Of a DNA stretch of 64,000 bases, positions 25,420-38,100 are shown piece by piece. Position 1 is the first letter of the stretch; each line of letters opens with the position of its first letter. The stretch comes from Rotaria sordida (Eukaryota; Rotifera; Eurotatoria; Philodinida; Philodinidae): positions 59,702 to 123,701 of the forward strand of contig CAJNOL010000010.1 in assembly GCA_905250125.1 (NCBI GenBank). Reading direction: 5' to 3'. The translations under genes and the position numbers were made by a program. Under the pieces are notes generated by a model that searched no databases, had not been told where the DNA came from, and saw only the letters and a program-made list of their open reading frames with translations.

Positions 25420-27536
25420 ATGACACAAAAATCACCATCAAAACATTATTTACTTCATCCTATAGAAAATCATCGAAATATATGTCAATTGACAAAAGGT
25501 TCTATTACAAATTTTACTCATATACAAAATCATACTGGAATTAATACAGAACAAATTCAACTTAATCGTGATATTGGTACAAATACACCGAATTATGCTG
25601 AGCAAATAGCTCGAGCTATTGATAATGGAAATGCTGCTGAAGAAATTGCTCAAATGCTTATAGAAGGTATCATTAAATTTAAAGTATAATATAAAATATT
25701 CCAAAATTTATCATCACATTTTAAATATGTAATAGTTTATTGCTGATTAATTTTAATTCAATATTGGTTTTTTTATCTGCAAGAGGAGGAGTTTTTTCAA
25801 TTTATATAAAATCATTAACATATCTTACTACCGCATTATTAGAATTCGTTCAACAGTTTTTGAAAAGATCAATTAACTGATACATTAGTGGGATAACTAG
25901 AAAAATAGTTCTAGGAGGCTCAGCCACTTGTTCATGTTCGTACAGCAGCAATAAACAATAGGACCAGTCGGTGGAGAAGTTGTTCCGATTTATGGAGAAA
26001 TGGAATGCAAAAATAAATACATATATCTATCATTCATTGTTCTTATCCATACATATCAATTCAAGTAGACATCGTTTTTTTTTCTCTAAAAAGACATGGA
26101 CAAGTGTTTCGTCTTAAATATGGTACATTTCTTCTATTAGACCTTCTTAGGCTGAAAAAGTAATATGATTAATATATCATTAAGTTTTTTTTGACTTTGA
26201 CTGCTGCCGGTAGTAATAAATGAAGTGTTTCGCTTCTAGCAGTTTACATTTCTACTTAAAAAAAAACTCCATCTCTCCTTGAAAGTCTGAGAGTAATAAA
26301 ATAATATGATGAATATCTCCTTAAGTTTTTTGAACTTCTGAAGGCGATATAAATCGTCTCTGTTGGACATGAAACAATGCCCCTGTTTTGATGGATATTG
26401 TTCAGACTCCCAGTAAAGAGAGTTCAAACCCTTTTTTATCAAAATATAACCATTAATAGAGGGAATTGAGTCTTTCGTCTGATTACGCTACTCTGATAGT
26501 CTCCGAAAGCAGTTTGTTTTTGTTATAATGAAAACTTTGAGAGTCGGTGAAACGAAGATTCCAGACCATGTTCATGATGCTAATTGTTATTAGACTTGGC
26601 ATTATTGTATTTTCCTTTTCGTAAGAACATATTACAATGAATGGTAATGAAGCGAGTAATAAACGAATTTTCAGACGTTCTGTATTCGATGATGAGTTAA
26701 ACTGATATCAATTTGATATTATTCTATAGGTTTTGAAATAGATTAATCGAACGAAAGATTTGACATGTGATCAATCTGTATTATACTAAATGGATATAGG
26801 AGATTCAATAACTTGAAAAATCACTTTAATTTCTACATTCATCTGTTCTAATATAGGAATTACGACAATAGATAAGAAACTTACATAATTAGCAAATTGT
26901 CTTTTCAATGATTCGTTTTCTGCATTATGTGTATTGACAAAAGTTTATCTACTCTTGTTGAGAAGAAATCTTACAAAACCTGATTAATTTTCAATGTCTA
27001 GATAGATTAAGCCTTCTGTTTTCTTGCGGATGTGGGTTTTAATTATTTTTTCGGATGCCTATTCACACCTCAGCCTCAAACATTTGTATAACTTTACAAA
27101 CGGACACAAAAACCCTAATTTTACTTTATTTCTTTTAAATGTAGTAAAATTTATTTAATATATTAGCTGAAGCATCTGAATCTTATTGGAAATTAATGAC
27201 TGAACGACGACGACAAGCTATTGAAGAAACAAATATTGAAAATCAACAAGTAAATTTCATAAAAATATACATATTATATGACACGTTCTCATTTCCTTTT
27301 TTTCTCGTTTTAGCTACATACTCTTATTGATGATTTAAGCAAAGAAAACGATAAACTTGGTATAGTAGCTAATCATTGTGATTATTTACAAAATATTCTT
27401 GAAGTAATTTATATTTTTTTCAAATATATTAGATAAATTGAATTTGTTTTTCTTTCTTTTTTTTTAGACATTAGCTACTGAAAATGATAGTCTTCTTGAT
27501 GATGTAACAAATACTGATGATAGTCCAATAGATTAA
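25420..27536 (+). CDS. GMNN: Geminin-like coiled-coil protein (GMNN)
   Basis: Geminin binds CDT1 through a parallel coiled coil and blocks relicensing of replication origins. Exons 25420-25666, 27167-27249, 27314-27403 and 27468-27536; 162 aa (human 209). The coiled coil begins in exon 2 with ESYWKLMTERRRQAIEE, matching the family's YWKEVAEKRRKALYEA, and continues with ENQQLHTLIDDLSKENDKL and then VANHCDYLQNILETLATEN, equivalent to VAEHVQYMAELIERL. It ends in an acidic tail (DDVTNTDDSPID). The related GEMC1 and multicilin are longer and end in a TIRT domain, which is absent. No RxxL destruction box or KEN box is visible in the N-terminal 83 residues. Intron 1 is 1.5 kb. Confidence 0.82.
25667..27166. 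other. Geminin intron 1
   Basis: A 1.5-kb AT-rich intron. Two related 45-bp segments occur in direct orientation at about 26155 and 26295 (both contain AATATGATnAATAT followed by TTAAGTTTTTT), so it includes a short degenerate direct repeat. No gene is seen; the small minus-strand frame at 26236-26442 falls in this repeat region. Confidence 0.45.
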
Positions 27537-28329
27537 CATGTGCAAGAAAAAAAAATCATAGGATACGAACATTTATATCTGTGCTTGTTTGTATATATAT
27601 TTTTTTCTTATTTTACATTAGCTAGAACTTTCTGAATTGTGTATTAACGAGAGATGTACATGAAACTTTCTTGTTCCGATTGTAGAATCGAATATTTCCG
27701 AGTAAGGAAAAAATTGAAGAAACATTCCACTGTCAGATTTTGAGGAGAAATATTTTACCTATAAAATAAGATGGTTTCGAAAACTATATGATTACTGGTA
27801 GCCAAGTGAGAGCAGGAAGTACAAATCGATTGGGATGATCTTCGTGTTCGTTTTCTAAAGCTACAAAAACACATAGGTACTGCATTGTAGGAAAAAGATT
27901 TCTCTGAAAAATATAGTCATTGAGTCTGCTTCTATTTTATTTTTTCTATAAAATACATCTAACTCTCTTCAATCGGAATCAGATATTCTCATGGTCATTT
28001 CTAGTATCAACTTTCAAATGAGCTATTCTTTGTCAGATAGAAAAAAAGATCTATTTTTTTTTCTAACTGTTTTCTTTGTTTGTCTTTTTGTTATTTTCAA
28101 ATAAAATTTTAGAAAAAAAAACACATCTAAATATTCTTTTCTTTTTCTTTCATGCAAGTTAACTCAAGGTACATATCAATTATTATCAAACGTCAATAAC
28201 GCAGGCGTTGCTTATGGGTAGATCACAGAGATACGAACATCTGTTGTAAAATCCCATTGATTTTATATGTGTATAAATAATCTATGAAATATCATTTATT
28301 TATTTGTTGTTTTTTTTTCTCAACAAAAC
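27537..28329. promoter_or_regulatory. Intergenic with PLA2 promoter
   Basis: Geminin 3'UTR and PLA2 promoter region. A TATAAATA box-like word lies at 28272-28279, 51 bp before the PLA2 start codon, followed by a T-rich stretch. No other gene is seen. Confidence 0.45.
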
Positions 28330-28776
28330 ATGTTTTACACATTGATCGCTTTTATATTGATTATTGGAAGTATTTCATCAGTACCAACTGATGAATTATC
28401 ACAAGGTCGAAATGCAGCATTTGAATTTCGAGAAATGATTACACAAGTAACTGGTCGGTCAGCTATGGATTTTCTTGGATATGGATGTCATTGTGGTCTT
28501 GGTGGTAAAGGACAACCAGTCGATGCAGTTGATAGATGCTGTCAAGTTCATGATCAATGTTATGCCGATACTTCTACATATCTTCAATTTTGGAATTTAT
28601 GTTCACCACATTTAGTTGGTTACTCATGGAATTTTAATAAAAATGTTATTACATGTACTGGAAACCACGATACATGTGGATATAAAACATGTATGTGTGA
28701 TAAAATTGTTGCTGAATGTTTTGCTCGAAATAAATATAATGATCAATATAGAGGACATAGTCAACGTTCATGTTGA
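28330..28776 (+). CDS. Secreted phospholipase A2
   Basis: Calcium-dependent secreted enzyme that hydrolyses the sn-2 ester of phospholipids. Single exon of 148 aa with a signal peptide (about residues 1-18, MFYTLIAFILIIGSISS). The calcium loop YGCHCGLGGKG is at 51-61 and the active-site CCQVHDQCY at 70-78, with His74 and Asp75. The second conserved Asp is Asp124 in CMCDK. Cys is plentiful (positions 53, 55, 70, 71, 77, 91, 109, 116, 121, 123, 130, 148), as expected of the disulfide-rich group I/II-like fold. All catalytic residues are present, so it should be active. The lack of introns is unusual here, where nearly all other genes are split. AATAAA follows the stop codon directly. Confidence 0.92.
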   Translation: MFYTLIAFILIIGSISSVPTDELSQGRNAAFEFREMITQVTGRSAMDFLGYGCHCGLGGKGQPVDAVDRCCQVHDQCYADTSTYLQFWNLCSPHLVGYSWNFNKNVITCTGNHDTCGYKTCMCDKIVAECFARNKYNDQYRGHSQRSC

Positions 28777-31700
28777 TGAAATAAAAATTTTAATTTTTTT
28801 TTTTTTTCGTTTTCTGTATTTCTTTATAACATCGATCGATTCTTCATTTTATTTACATGGGAAAAGAATAAATATAACAAAATATATCCGATGGGCAGAA
28901 GAAATAACTTAATTTTTCATGTAAATTTATATTTCTAAATCACTTTTTAACCAGCTGAAACTGTTGTTAAACGCTTAGAAATGCAACAGGATGTATGGAA
29001 AAAAGTTTCCTGATGTTATTACAGTCTTTTCTTTCTCATAGCGTGTTACAGAATTTGTCAAAATCTAGTGTTACAATAGAAGGGATGACTGTTTTAAAAA
29101 GCTTTTTTCAATTTATTGACTAAAACTTACATTTGTTAATTGAGGTCTCGAAGCATCAGCCTCTTGTTCGAGTTGACTTTCAGTAGCTAAGTCCGATTGA
29201 TCGTCTTCATTTGTCGAATCCGCAAAGAACTTTAATATTGAATACTTCAGTTGTTCACAGATGCTCTTCTCATTCAAATCTTGACAACTGTAGTTCATAG
29301 TATCGTTTGTCGTAGGATAAAATAAAAACAAAGTTCTCTTATAGCGAAAAATCTCAAAATCGACAACGAGCTCAGAAAAATAATAGGTTACGTTCATTCA
29401 AGGCTTGTTGCACTAGTAGAAAAATGTCGCCCACTTCGAGTCCTACATACAAAAGATGGCCACAAATCATTATTTAATCAATCGCTAATTCTATAACTTC
29501 AATGGTCCGTGCTACAACTCCGTAGGATGTAGAATGGAAGTCGACCGCTTCTTGTCATTCTGTAGAATTCTGGTACGAGAGTTTTTAAACAATAGTTCTT
29601 GTACACATGACTTGTATAAAAACTATTCAGACTTACAGGTAAAATCGGACAGAATATAATCATAATAGTCAGATGCATTGATTGAAATTTTTCGAAGCAT
29701 TTTGATCAGAACATCCATAATATTCCTTATAGTATTGAGTGAAATGGTCAGAAAACTTCTTGATCAATTATATTTTCGTACATGATTATTTATATGAATA
29801 AGATGAATGCATGAAATGATAGAACTCATGAGTCAAAGATTTATAAGAGATAAACATGTTCAAATTCTTCGAAGTGAGAGAATTACAACTGAGTCTGTCA
29901 AAGTTATAGTTGTATGCAGTAAATTGAGTCCAAACTGATTTTAATTGTTTCCTTTTACGATTGCTAACCCAATAATCGGAAAAAGAACATGATATACACG
30001 AAGATGGATGATCAGTTTTCACTAATAATAGATGCACAATATTCTAAATGTTCTTGGCGACAAAGTCAGAATCTTCCGATTATCTGATGCCACTCATACC
30101 ATCACAGTCTATAATGACAAAATTCCGTTATATATGCATGAAATTGAGTGTGCGTGTAGAATAGATGTATGCCGGTACCCAAACTGACAAATCATACCCA
30201 TACTCACGCCGCTCCCCATTTACCCATTCACACTCACACTCACATCTATTCTATACTATGCATGAGAAATCATAAATATTATCAGCACAAATTTGTGAAT
30301 GTAAAACTTATCTAACAATAAATTCTGCTTGTATACATGCAAAAAAGAGTCATATTGTGTTTGCATACAGTTAATAAAAAATAAAAGTATTTGCTTGTCT
30401 TTTTTAAGGGAGCCCACCCCTCACACATAAACTTTTTTATTTTTCCATGGAATTCAACCAAAATTTCAGAGAATGTTAGTCATGGCTAGAGTAGATTATG
30501 GTTAAAATATCACCCCAAATTTGGGAGATATTCACGAGTTATTATCAATTTATTGGTCAAAAGTACCCTGTACGCGGGCAAGGTTTTCACAGTCAGGATG
30601 CGAGCTAAGTATGTCGTTGTGGTTTTTAAATTGTAGAATATCCTTAGGGCTAGGTAGTTACAGAGTCAGATTTTTGATATTTCCTTTGTTTGTTTTTTAA
30701 AAGATCTTTTCCGAAAAATTCTCGAATTCATGGCCAAAAAAATCGCTAATAAAAATAAAATATATAAGTTTTTTTATTTCACCAATAAACAAATTCAAAA
30801 ATCGGGCTTTGTAACGACCTAGTCCTAAAGGGTATTCTATGCAACAAAATAAAAAATTATCACTTCTATATTGAGTTGTTATTGAGTAAGGTTTGCCCGT
30901 GCAAACAGTATACTCGAAAAAACGGATTTTAAGAAAAAAGAGAAGATAAGTTTTTAACAACCTTATTTTTTTTCAATACGGAGGTTCAGAAAAACCTATG
31001 TTATGTCCTTAAAGCTCATTATAAAATCAATCAACTATAGTGCATTCAAGAGTAGACACTTTGCTCTATCTAACGAGCTATAAATCACAAATTTGACAAA
31101 AATTGACTTTGTCTGATAGAAGGCCCCGTTACATGATCATAGCTTCAAATTTCTTTATGAATGATGAATATTGATACGATAAAAATGGATCTTGTATGTG
31201 TTATTTTTTCTTCTATCGATGAACTATATAGTTCTAAGTAACATCAGCGATATTGACGATGCGAATTCTTTTTTTTCATTCAAATCTAACCAAAATAGAA
31301 CCATCACTGTAGTGAGTATCTGATGTCTTTGCACAAACACAGAAGCTCATTTTCTAGAAAAAAATATTCGTAACATCGATTGTATTAAGATTCTCTGTGG
31401 TTTCTTCTCAAAGTGCAACCATTACGAACAATAAACATCAACAAGTACATTAACAATCAGCAGACCAACAAAACAAAAACACACACGAATGCACTTTTAT
31501 TAATGCTGCCATCGCTTTTTTCTTATGTTCATATCTTGCAGTAAGTGACAATGTGAAGATAGGAAGTGTAAACAAAAGAGTGCTGAAAAAAGCTAAGGTT
31601 GTATTTTTCTTTTCGTTGTTCTTTCAATATGATTGGATCTCATAAAAAGCTTTTTTTGTCTCTATCTGTCCCAGTACTTCTAGCGAGTTGACGATTTTCA

Positions 31701-33352
31701 GTGAATATAATTGCATTAAATTCAATACAACATTGTTCATGGCATTGCATCCATTTAGTCTCTCCATAGTCATTAATTCACAGCTATATATGTCGCTAAT
31801 ATTTATATACTAATTAAGTATGACTAAGATCACATTCAAAAGATCGTTAAAATCGAACGAATGTTCAAGAATCAATTCTTTATGGCTTCCATTTTTTTGT
31901 CTGACAAGAAGATTTTAGAATTCTTCACGATGTAGATAGAGGATTTTCGGAAGTCTTTTTGTTCCGAAAATTTTTACGTTGAAAAATGGAGACAGTAATG
32001 GAGAAGAACAGATTGCTAAGCAATAAGAGAAAGATATGCCCGAAACTTGAACTTGGAATAGAGAAATTTTGAAATTTCAGTACCTAATTGTATTTGACGA
32101 CTGCATTAACATTTTTGCAGTTGATTTGCTTAAACTTCTGAATACGTACGATTAACCGATTTCATATACCATCAACGTATTCATGCACTCAAGGACATTT
32201 GTAGAACTAGACTCGAAAAGAAGTTCATAAGCGATCAGTGTCTACTGATTGGTTAAGATGAACTCAAAAAAAAAGATGACTGTTCAGAAACCAACAAAAA
32301 GAAAGCAATGAACAATAGAGTTTTCGTCTATTTTGATAAAGAATCGAAGACAATAGGATACCAATATGATATTTTCAACAGAAATTTTCTTCATAATTTT
32401 ATGCGTTTAGAAATTTCTCGTATAATATTTAGAATTTTTCTATGAATTAAAATATAAAAGTTTCTGTTTTGTACCATTTCATTTTCGTTGGTGTCTTTTA
32501 TTTTGATTACTCTGCACATTATCCATATTATAGAACTTATATTGGAAAAGAAGTTTCTAATCTAGGCATTTTTCTCTTAAGCTTTTAAGAATACTCTGTT
32601 CTAAATCATTTTTCTTTGGTTTTTCGTTTCATGGAATCTGTAAATTATATTTCTATGAATTTCGATAGAATATAAAACATCTGATCTTAGTCAAGTTTTA
32701 GCTCAGAATCCGACCTAAAATAAAAATCAAGTGCAGATTTGATTCTGTAGTTTACTGATTTTATGTGTACTAGAAAATATATTCCAATAAGAATGAAATC
32801 GGCATGATATTCAATTACTGTTACATAAGTTATCGTTGAATAATTGCAATAAATAAGCTTAGATCTTGTTTCCATTAAAAAATTTTAAAATTTCGTTTAT
32901 CAATGAACTTTCATCGAACTTATACAATCTGATCTTCACTTTTTTTGTTGATGATATTTGGTGATGCTGTAGCTGTGTTCTTTATTTTTATCTAAGAAAG
33001 CTTGAAATATATGAACATTTGTTATTACTTTATTTGTATCTCGATTATCAATTAATTATTTTCTATATAAAAAAATATAATATTCATATTTGATTTTCAG
33101 TCAATATAATTTGATACTTTTTGTGAACTATTTCTATATAAATCATGTTTTTAAGATCAATAATGTAATAGATTGATATCAAGATGAAATTTTCTATTTG
33201 TTGTTAAAAATTAATAATCTTACTGAATACTCATATTATTCTGTAATGGAAATCATGAATTGTTCTGTTATCGAACTAATAATTTTCATTTCCCGCTTTG
33301 AAAAATTTTTTAAATCAAATTATATCATTTTTTTTCTATTTTCATTTAATAA
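28777..33352. other. Gene-poor 4.6-kb interval
   Basis: AT-rich DNA without a recognised gene. The frame at 29113-29397 (-, 94 aa) begins MNVTYYFSELVVDFEIF, has an acidic end and runs into a GTAAGT donor-like site; it might be a lone exon, but nothing joins it convincingly. A foldback repeat lies at about 30500-30945. Around 30145-30260 there are CACTCACACT-rich words flanked by inverted TAGAATAGATGT. The rest shows no structure that I can name. Confidence 0.4.
30500..30945. repeat. Diverged foldback element
   Basis: The left segment CGGGCAAGGTTTTCAC near 30577 and CTTAGGGCTAGGTAGTTACA near 30643 recur as reverse complement at about 30890 and 30815, in mirrored order. Arms are about 130-170 bp around a centre near 30735, and clearly eroded. 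There is no coding content. The surrounding sequence (GAGCCCACCCCTCACAC near 30411) may mark the true left end, but no matching right end is seen. Confidence 0.55.
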
Positions 33353-34393
33353 ATGGTATCAGAAACAAAAGTTGCAACTGGTACAAATTTACATCCACAT
33401 AAATCAATATCATCATTATTACAACTTGAACTTCTTTCATCGTTAAATTCCGATAATCATTTAAAATATCAATCAGAAAATAATATATCATCAAAGAAAA
33501 AATTTCATAATAATTTACTTCAAAATTCTCTGGAATCAATTAATGATAATTATCAAAGATTTTCAAATAATAATTTAATTAATACACATTTGCCAATAGC
33601 AAATATGCCACAAGGTAAAATCCTATTGTAATATTTATAGCATTGATATTCATGAAAATCATCAAATCTTGATGCATTTGGTCTTTTTTTTTGTGTATAT
33701 GTAATTTATTATGAATTAATTCATGAGATATTCGTTTAGATTTACTTTATTCATAGGTTATCAATTTTAGAATATTTGCTCATAGAAATAAGTTTTATTT
33801 TATCTTATTTTTTTTTTTGTCAAGATTCGACGATAATCACTAAAACGTCATCATGTCAATTACCAGCAGTACCTAAACAAGCTGGTACATTTATTCATCG
33901 TCTTGTTAATAAATTTTTTTTAATGACAAATAAAAATCAAAATAAGAAAAAATTATGTCCTATGAAACAAATTAAACGAAAACAAATGAATACGAGATTA
34001 AATACAAGAATTCTATCAGATGATAGTCATACTTTTTTAAATATTATATCAAAAAAAAGACAACGAAAACGACGACAACATTCAATAGTAATAACAAATA
34101 ATAATCAACATTGTCCTGTATGTCGAAAATATCGAAATAATTTTTCAATTGTACCAATAAATGCAATACAAGTTTTATCAACAGATTATTCTTCCGAATT
34201 ATCTAAGATTGTTAATAGTAATGCGACAACAACTAGAAAAAATCGTTCAATTTTAACAACTGAACCATTAATATCATTACCTAAAATTCAATTAGAAAAA
34301 ATACGAACATTAAATGAATCACAATGTCAAAAAATTGCTTCAGCAGTTGAACTTATTTTTGATACATTAATTGCAAATTATCAACATATATGA
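33353..34393 (+). CDS. Two-exon protein of unknown function
   Basis: Exons 33353-33614 and 33825-34393, phase-1 GT-AG intron, 276 aa. A stop codon lies directly in frame before the ATG. The protein is hydrophilic and Asn/Ser/Lys-rich, with a basic patch (KKRQRKRRQH, about residues 169-178) that could be a nuclear localisation signal. A single CPVCRK motif (about 190-195) is too little to call a zinc finger, and the C-terminal 30 residues are predicted helical (NESQCQKIASAVELIFDTLI). No membrane segment or signal peptide. No family recognised. Codon use and spacing resemble neighbouring real genes, and the two exons join in frame, so I think it is expressed. Confidence 0.6.
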
Positions 34394-35119
34394 TGAAATA
34401 AATTTTTTCTCTTGTGTATCATTTAAAAAATGAAAATAATATTCAAATTGCAATGTTATTGATGTTTCCTATATCGCATACATTGAACTATTCTTTTTAT
34501 TCAGCAACATTATGAAATAATTGTGCCATATGAAATGTTACATGTGTCGAATTCTATTCTGAGTTTATTCAAAAAGAACATCAGTCATAAAAGAAGAGAA
34601 AAGTTCTATGTACAGCTCTGTTCGTTTTTGAACAAATCTTAATTTATTCGAATAAATTTTTTATGTAATTTCATATATAATCAAGCAAGATTTCAATAAT
34701 TTTCATTTCATATCAAATGTATTAATCTACGCATGAATCAATTTAAAAGATATTCTTATCAAAGCATCATACAGTAGTTTTTTTTATCATAATAAATTCA
34801 TTCATGCAAGCATTCAAAAAATTCTTTTCAATAAATAAAACAAATTCAAATATTTTTCATTCAATCCATTAACCAATATATGAGCGATATATATATATAT
34901 ATATATATATATTCATTCGACGAATAAACAAACAAATAAGCAGACACAACAATAAAGAAAAAAAAAATATTCGTTCATAGAATAATAGATAAAAGGAAAA
35001 AAAAGGGCAGCGAGAATTAGAGATTCATTCAATATGTCACAACGGAGATAAAATGGAATTCATATGTAAATCTGACACGAACAAAACAAAACAAAACAAA
35101 AAAAAAAATGGAATCATAC
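34394..35119. other. Intergenic between convergent genes
   Basis: Carries the 3' ends of the unknown plus-strand gene and the SPRY gene. It includes an (AT)n microsatellite at 34886-34912 and an A-rich run with repeated AAAAC at about 35083-35110. Nothing else is seen. Confidence 0.5.
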
Positions 35120-38100
35120 TCAAAGAATGATACACGCGGCAGATTTCGTTGGTGGAACATTCGGATCATAATGGTAATTATAAACAGCTGTTGAATTCAT
35201 ATCTAAAGGATTGTCATCAAGTTTTGTTTTCTTAGTTGTTTTTATACTGTTCTGTTTTTCGACAACTACTTCAGGACCTAGAACAAAAAAATAAAACACA
35301 TAAATCAGTTAATATTTCAAATCTTATTCCAATATAAACATTTCACATGCAATAGCTCTACGAAAGATTATAAACTAAAATATGCGAAAGTACACAATGG
35401 CATACGAATGGACATAGAGCGAATAACGCACGCAGATATATACAAAAAAAAACCAATAGCAACAAAAACAAAAACAATGTGGGATATGTGAAATATAGAT
35501 GAATGTGTAGAATAAAAAAGAGCGAAAATTGAATAGATAAATTTACTCACAATAAACTTAATTTATTCTAAAGTACGTAAATTATAGAATAAAAGTTCTT
35601 TATCAAAGAAAAATTGATTTCTTACTTTTAGCTAATCGTTGTTCTTCTTCGATTTGTTGTTTAGCATCCGCTATAATTGATTTAATTTGCTCAGGCGTAA
35701 AATCTTGTGTTGAAATTCGTGTTGCGGAAAAATCCATTTTTATGCGATTTACTTCAAAAAAGAAAAAAACAAAATATTCGATAATTAAAAAAAGAAACAA
35801 TCATTCTATCAAATACAATACCATTTGGTGGTGCTATAACAACTGGATAAAAACCACCAATTGGTTGATAAAGTACTCGAACATAACCAACTGTACGATT
35901 AACAGTTAAATAACAAATTATTAATTGTTCTTTATTTTTTCCGACAAAATTTTCTTCTTCTGATGGAAATAAAATACCCCAACCTATTTTATCACCTTGT
36001 TTTAAATATTTTGCAGCTTAAAACAAACAAAGAAAAAAAAGTTTTCAGTTTGAACAAAAAAAAAAACACTTTCTATTACCATCTCCTGTTGGCCAAAAAC
36101 GTAAATAATCTTGTTTGAATTGAGATACTGGCGGCGGATCAAGTGGTGATGCCGTACATAAAGCAATTGCTATTGAATTCAAAAATAGATAAAAATTTCG
36201 AATATTTTATAATAAAACATACCTGGTGGTGGTTCATTATCGCTAAATTTATCCAAAAGCACAATTTCAAAATGATTATATTCTATTATAAAGAAAAAAG
36301 AAAACAATTAATTCATTGATATAAAAACAAGGCAATGTATTGTTTCTTAATCTTATAGAGATAGAGTTTATCATAATATGATTTGTTATTATTTTACTTA
36401 GAAAAAAATCAAAATATTCGATGATTGAAAACATGAATGAAAACAGTTATAACAAGAAAAAAGATAAATATAAAAAAATGTTTTATGGAAAATTTTGTTA
36501 TGAATTGTTACGAACTATAATAATTAACATTTTTATTCGTTTAATTTTTTGATACACCATGAATAAAAATTTTGACTTCTGATTTATTTTTGTCAATATA
36601 ACAGAAAGTGTTGAAAGGAAAAGTTTGAAGAATTGATAGACTTTTACAAGGTAAAAGACTCAATAAGTTTTAGAAGAGTTTTCGATTGAGAACGATTAAC
36701 GAGTGTCTCGGCTAAAGTGCTTTATGAATCTACTCTGGTTCATTTCCTAAAAATCTATTCGTTTTATAACGTTGGTATTTTGACACATCATATAATCTCA
36801 ATAAATTTCAAAGTATTTCATTTTTATTTTCCAAAATGAATTTAAGTTAACGATATTTCAATAGACATCTTCTTTTACTACATTCGCGGCGTTATGAACC
36901 ATCGAAGGATGACACTATAGTATGTAGTGTGTAGAGACCTACGGACACCAATCCTGGTAGTATTTTCCTAGTCTTGCCAAAATCTCTTTGCAGACTCAAT
37001 ACAAATTCACATGGCAGTTATCAGCTCGAATAGTTCTCTCGTAAATCTGTCATGATCTTTGATGTGGACGGTCTAAACTTCTCCCCTTATACTTCAACAC
37101 TCCTTTTTAACCATGTTTCACAAAAACTTTTTTCTTGTATCTTATTAGGAAAAAAAGAAAATCTCATTTGCTTCATCAAAAAACTTATAGTCATTTTCAA
37201 TGTTGATTAATTCATATCATTGTCATAGTGAAATAATTAAACAAGTAATATATTCAAATTTTTTTTTAATCAATGAAAAATTTACTTTTATGTAAACTAT
37301 ATGGAGCTTGAAGACATAACGAATGATCAATATGTTGTGGTAAAATAAAAGATTTTTCTTTTAAATCAATTTTTGTTCCTTCTGGTAAACACCAATCTTC
37401 AGGATTTCTCTAGAAATTCAAAACAAAATATTTTAATTCAAGAATAGAAAAACCTATCATAAAAAAAATCAATAACTAACCACACTATAATGTGGTGGAA
37501 CAGAAACTCTTGTTTGCCAATAAACTAATAATTCAACAGGATCTCCATCATTTTCAATAAGTATTGTTGGAAAATATTGTGAATGATCACGTAATGTTAA
37601 ATAACGTGTACCAATAGGTCGAAAATTTTTACTGAATAATGCAACACTCATTTCCTGTTCAAATACTTCTATTTCAACACCAATTGTATCACCTTTTTTA
37701 CATTGATGTCCACGCATATTACCAGTATCTTTACGATTTGAATATAATTTTCCTGTATATGTATTATATCCAACAGAATCATTAATAAGACCAGGTGCTT
37801 CATTTAATCCATGTTTTGATGATGCAATACCAATTGTTACTTGACATTGTTCACCTAAAATAAAATAAAATTTTATATAAAAGAATTTTAAAAAAAAAGC
37901 AAATATTTTACTAATATTTTCTAATTCAACAAAAAAGAAACGTCGTTCATATGTTAATGGTTTACGGAATTGAACATAATGTATTGTATTTTCAGTCTTT
38001 GGTATTGATACATGACATAAATGATCATCAATACTTAATAAAACTTGTTCACTTTTTCGAAAAATATTATGTGATAGATCTTAAAATAAAATTATTTAAA

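Noticed and set aside
29113-29397. 94-codon frame (-) with an acidic tail followed by GTAAGT
   Set aside because: No convincing partner exon on either side and no recognised domain; left as a possibility within the interval entry.
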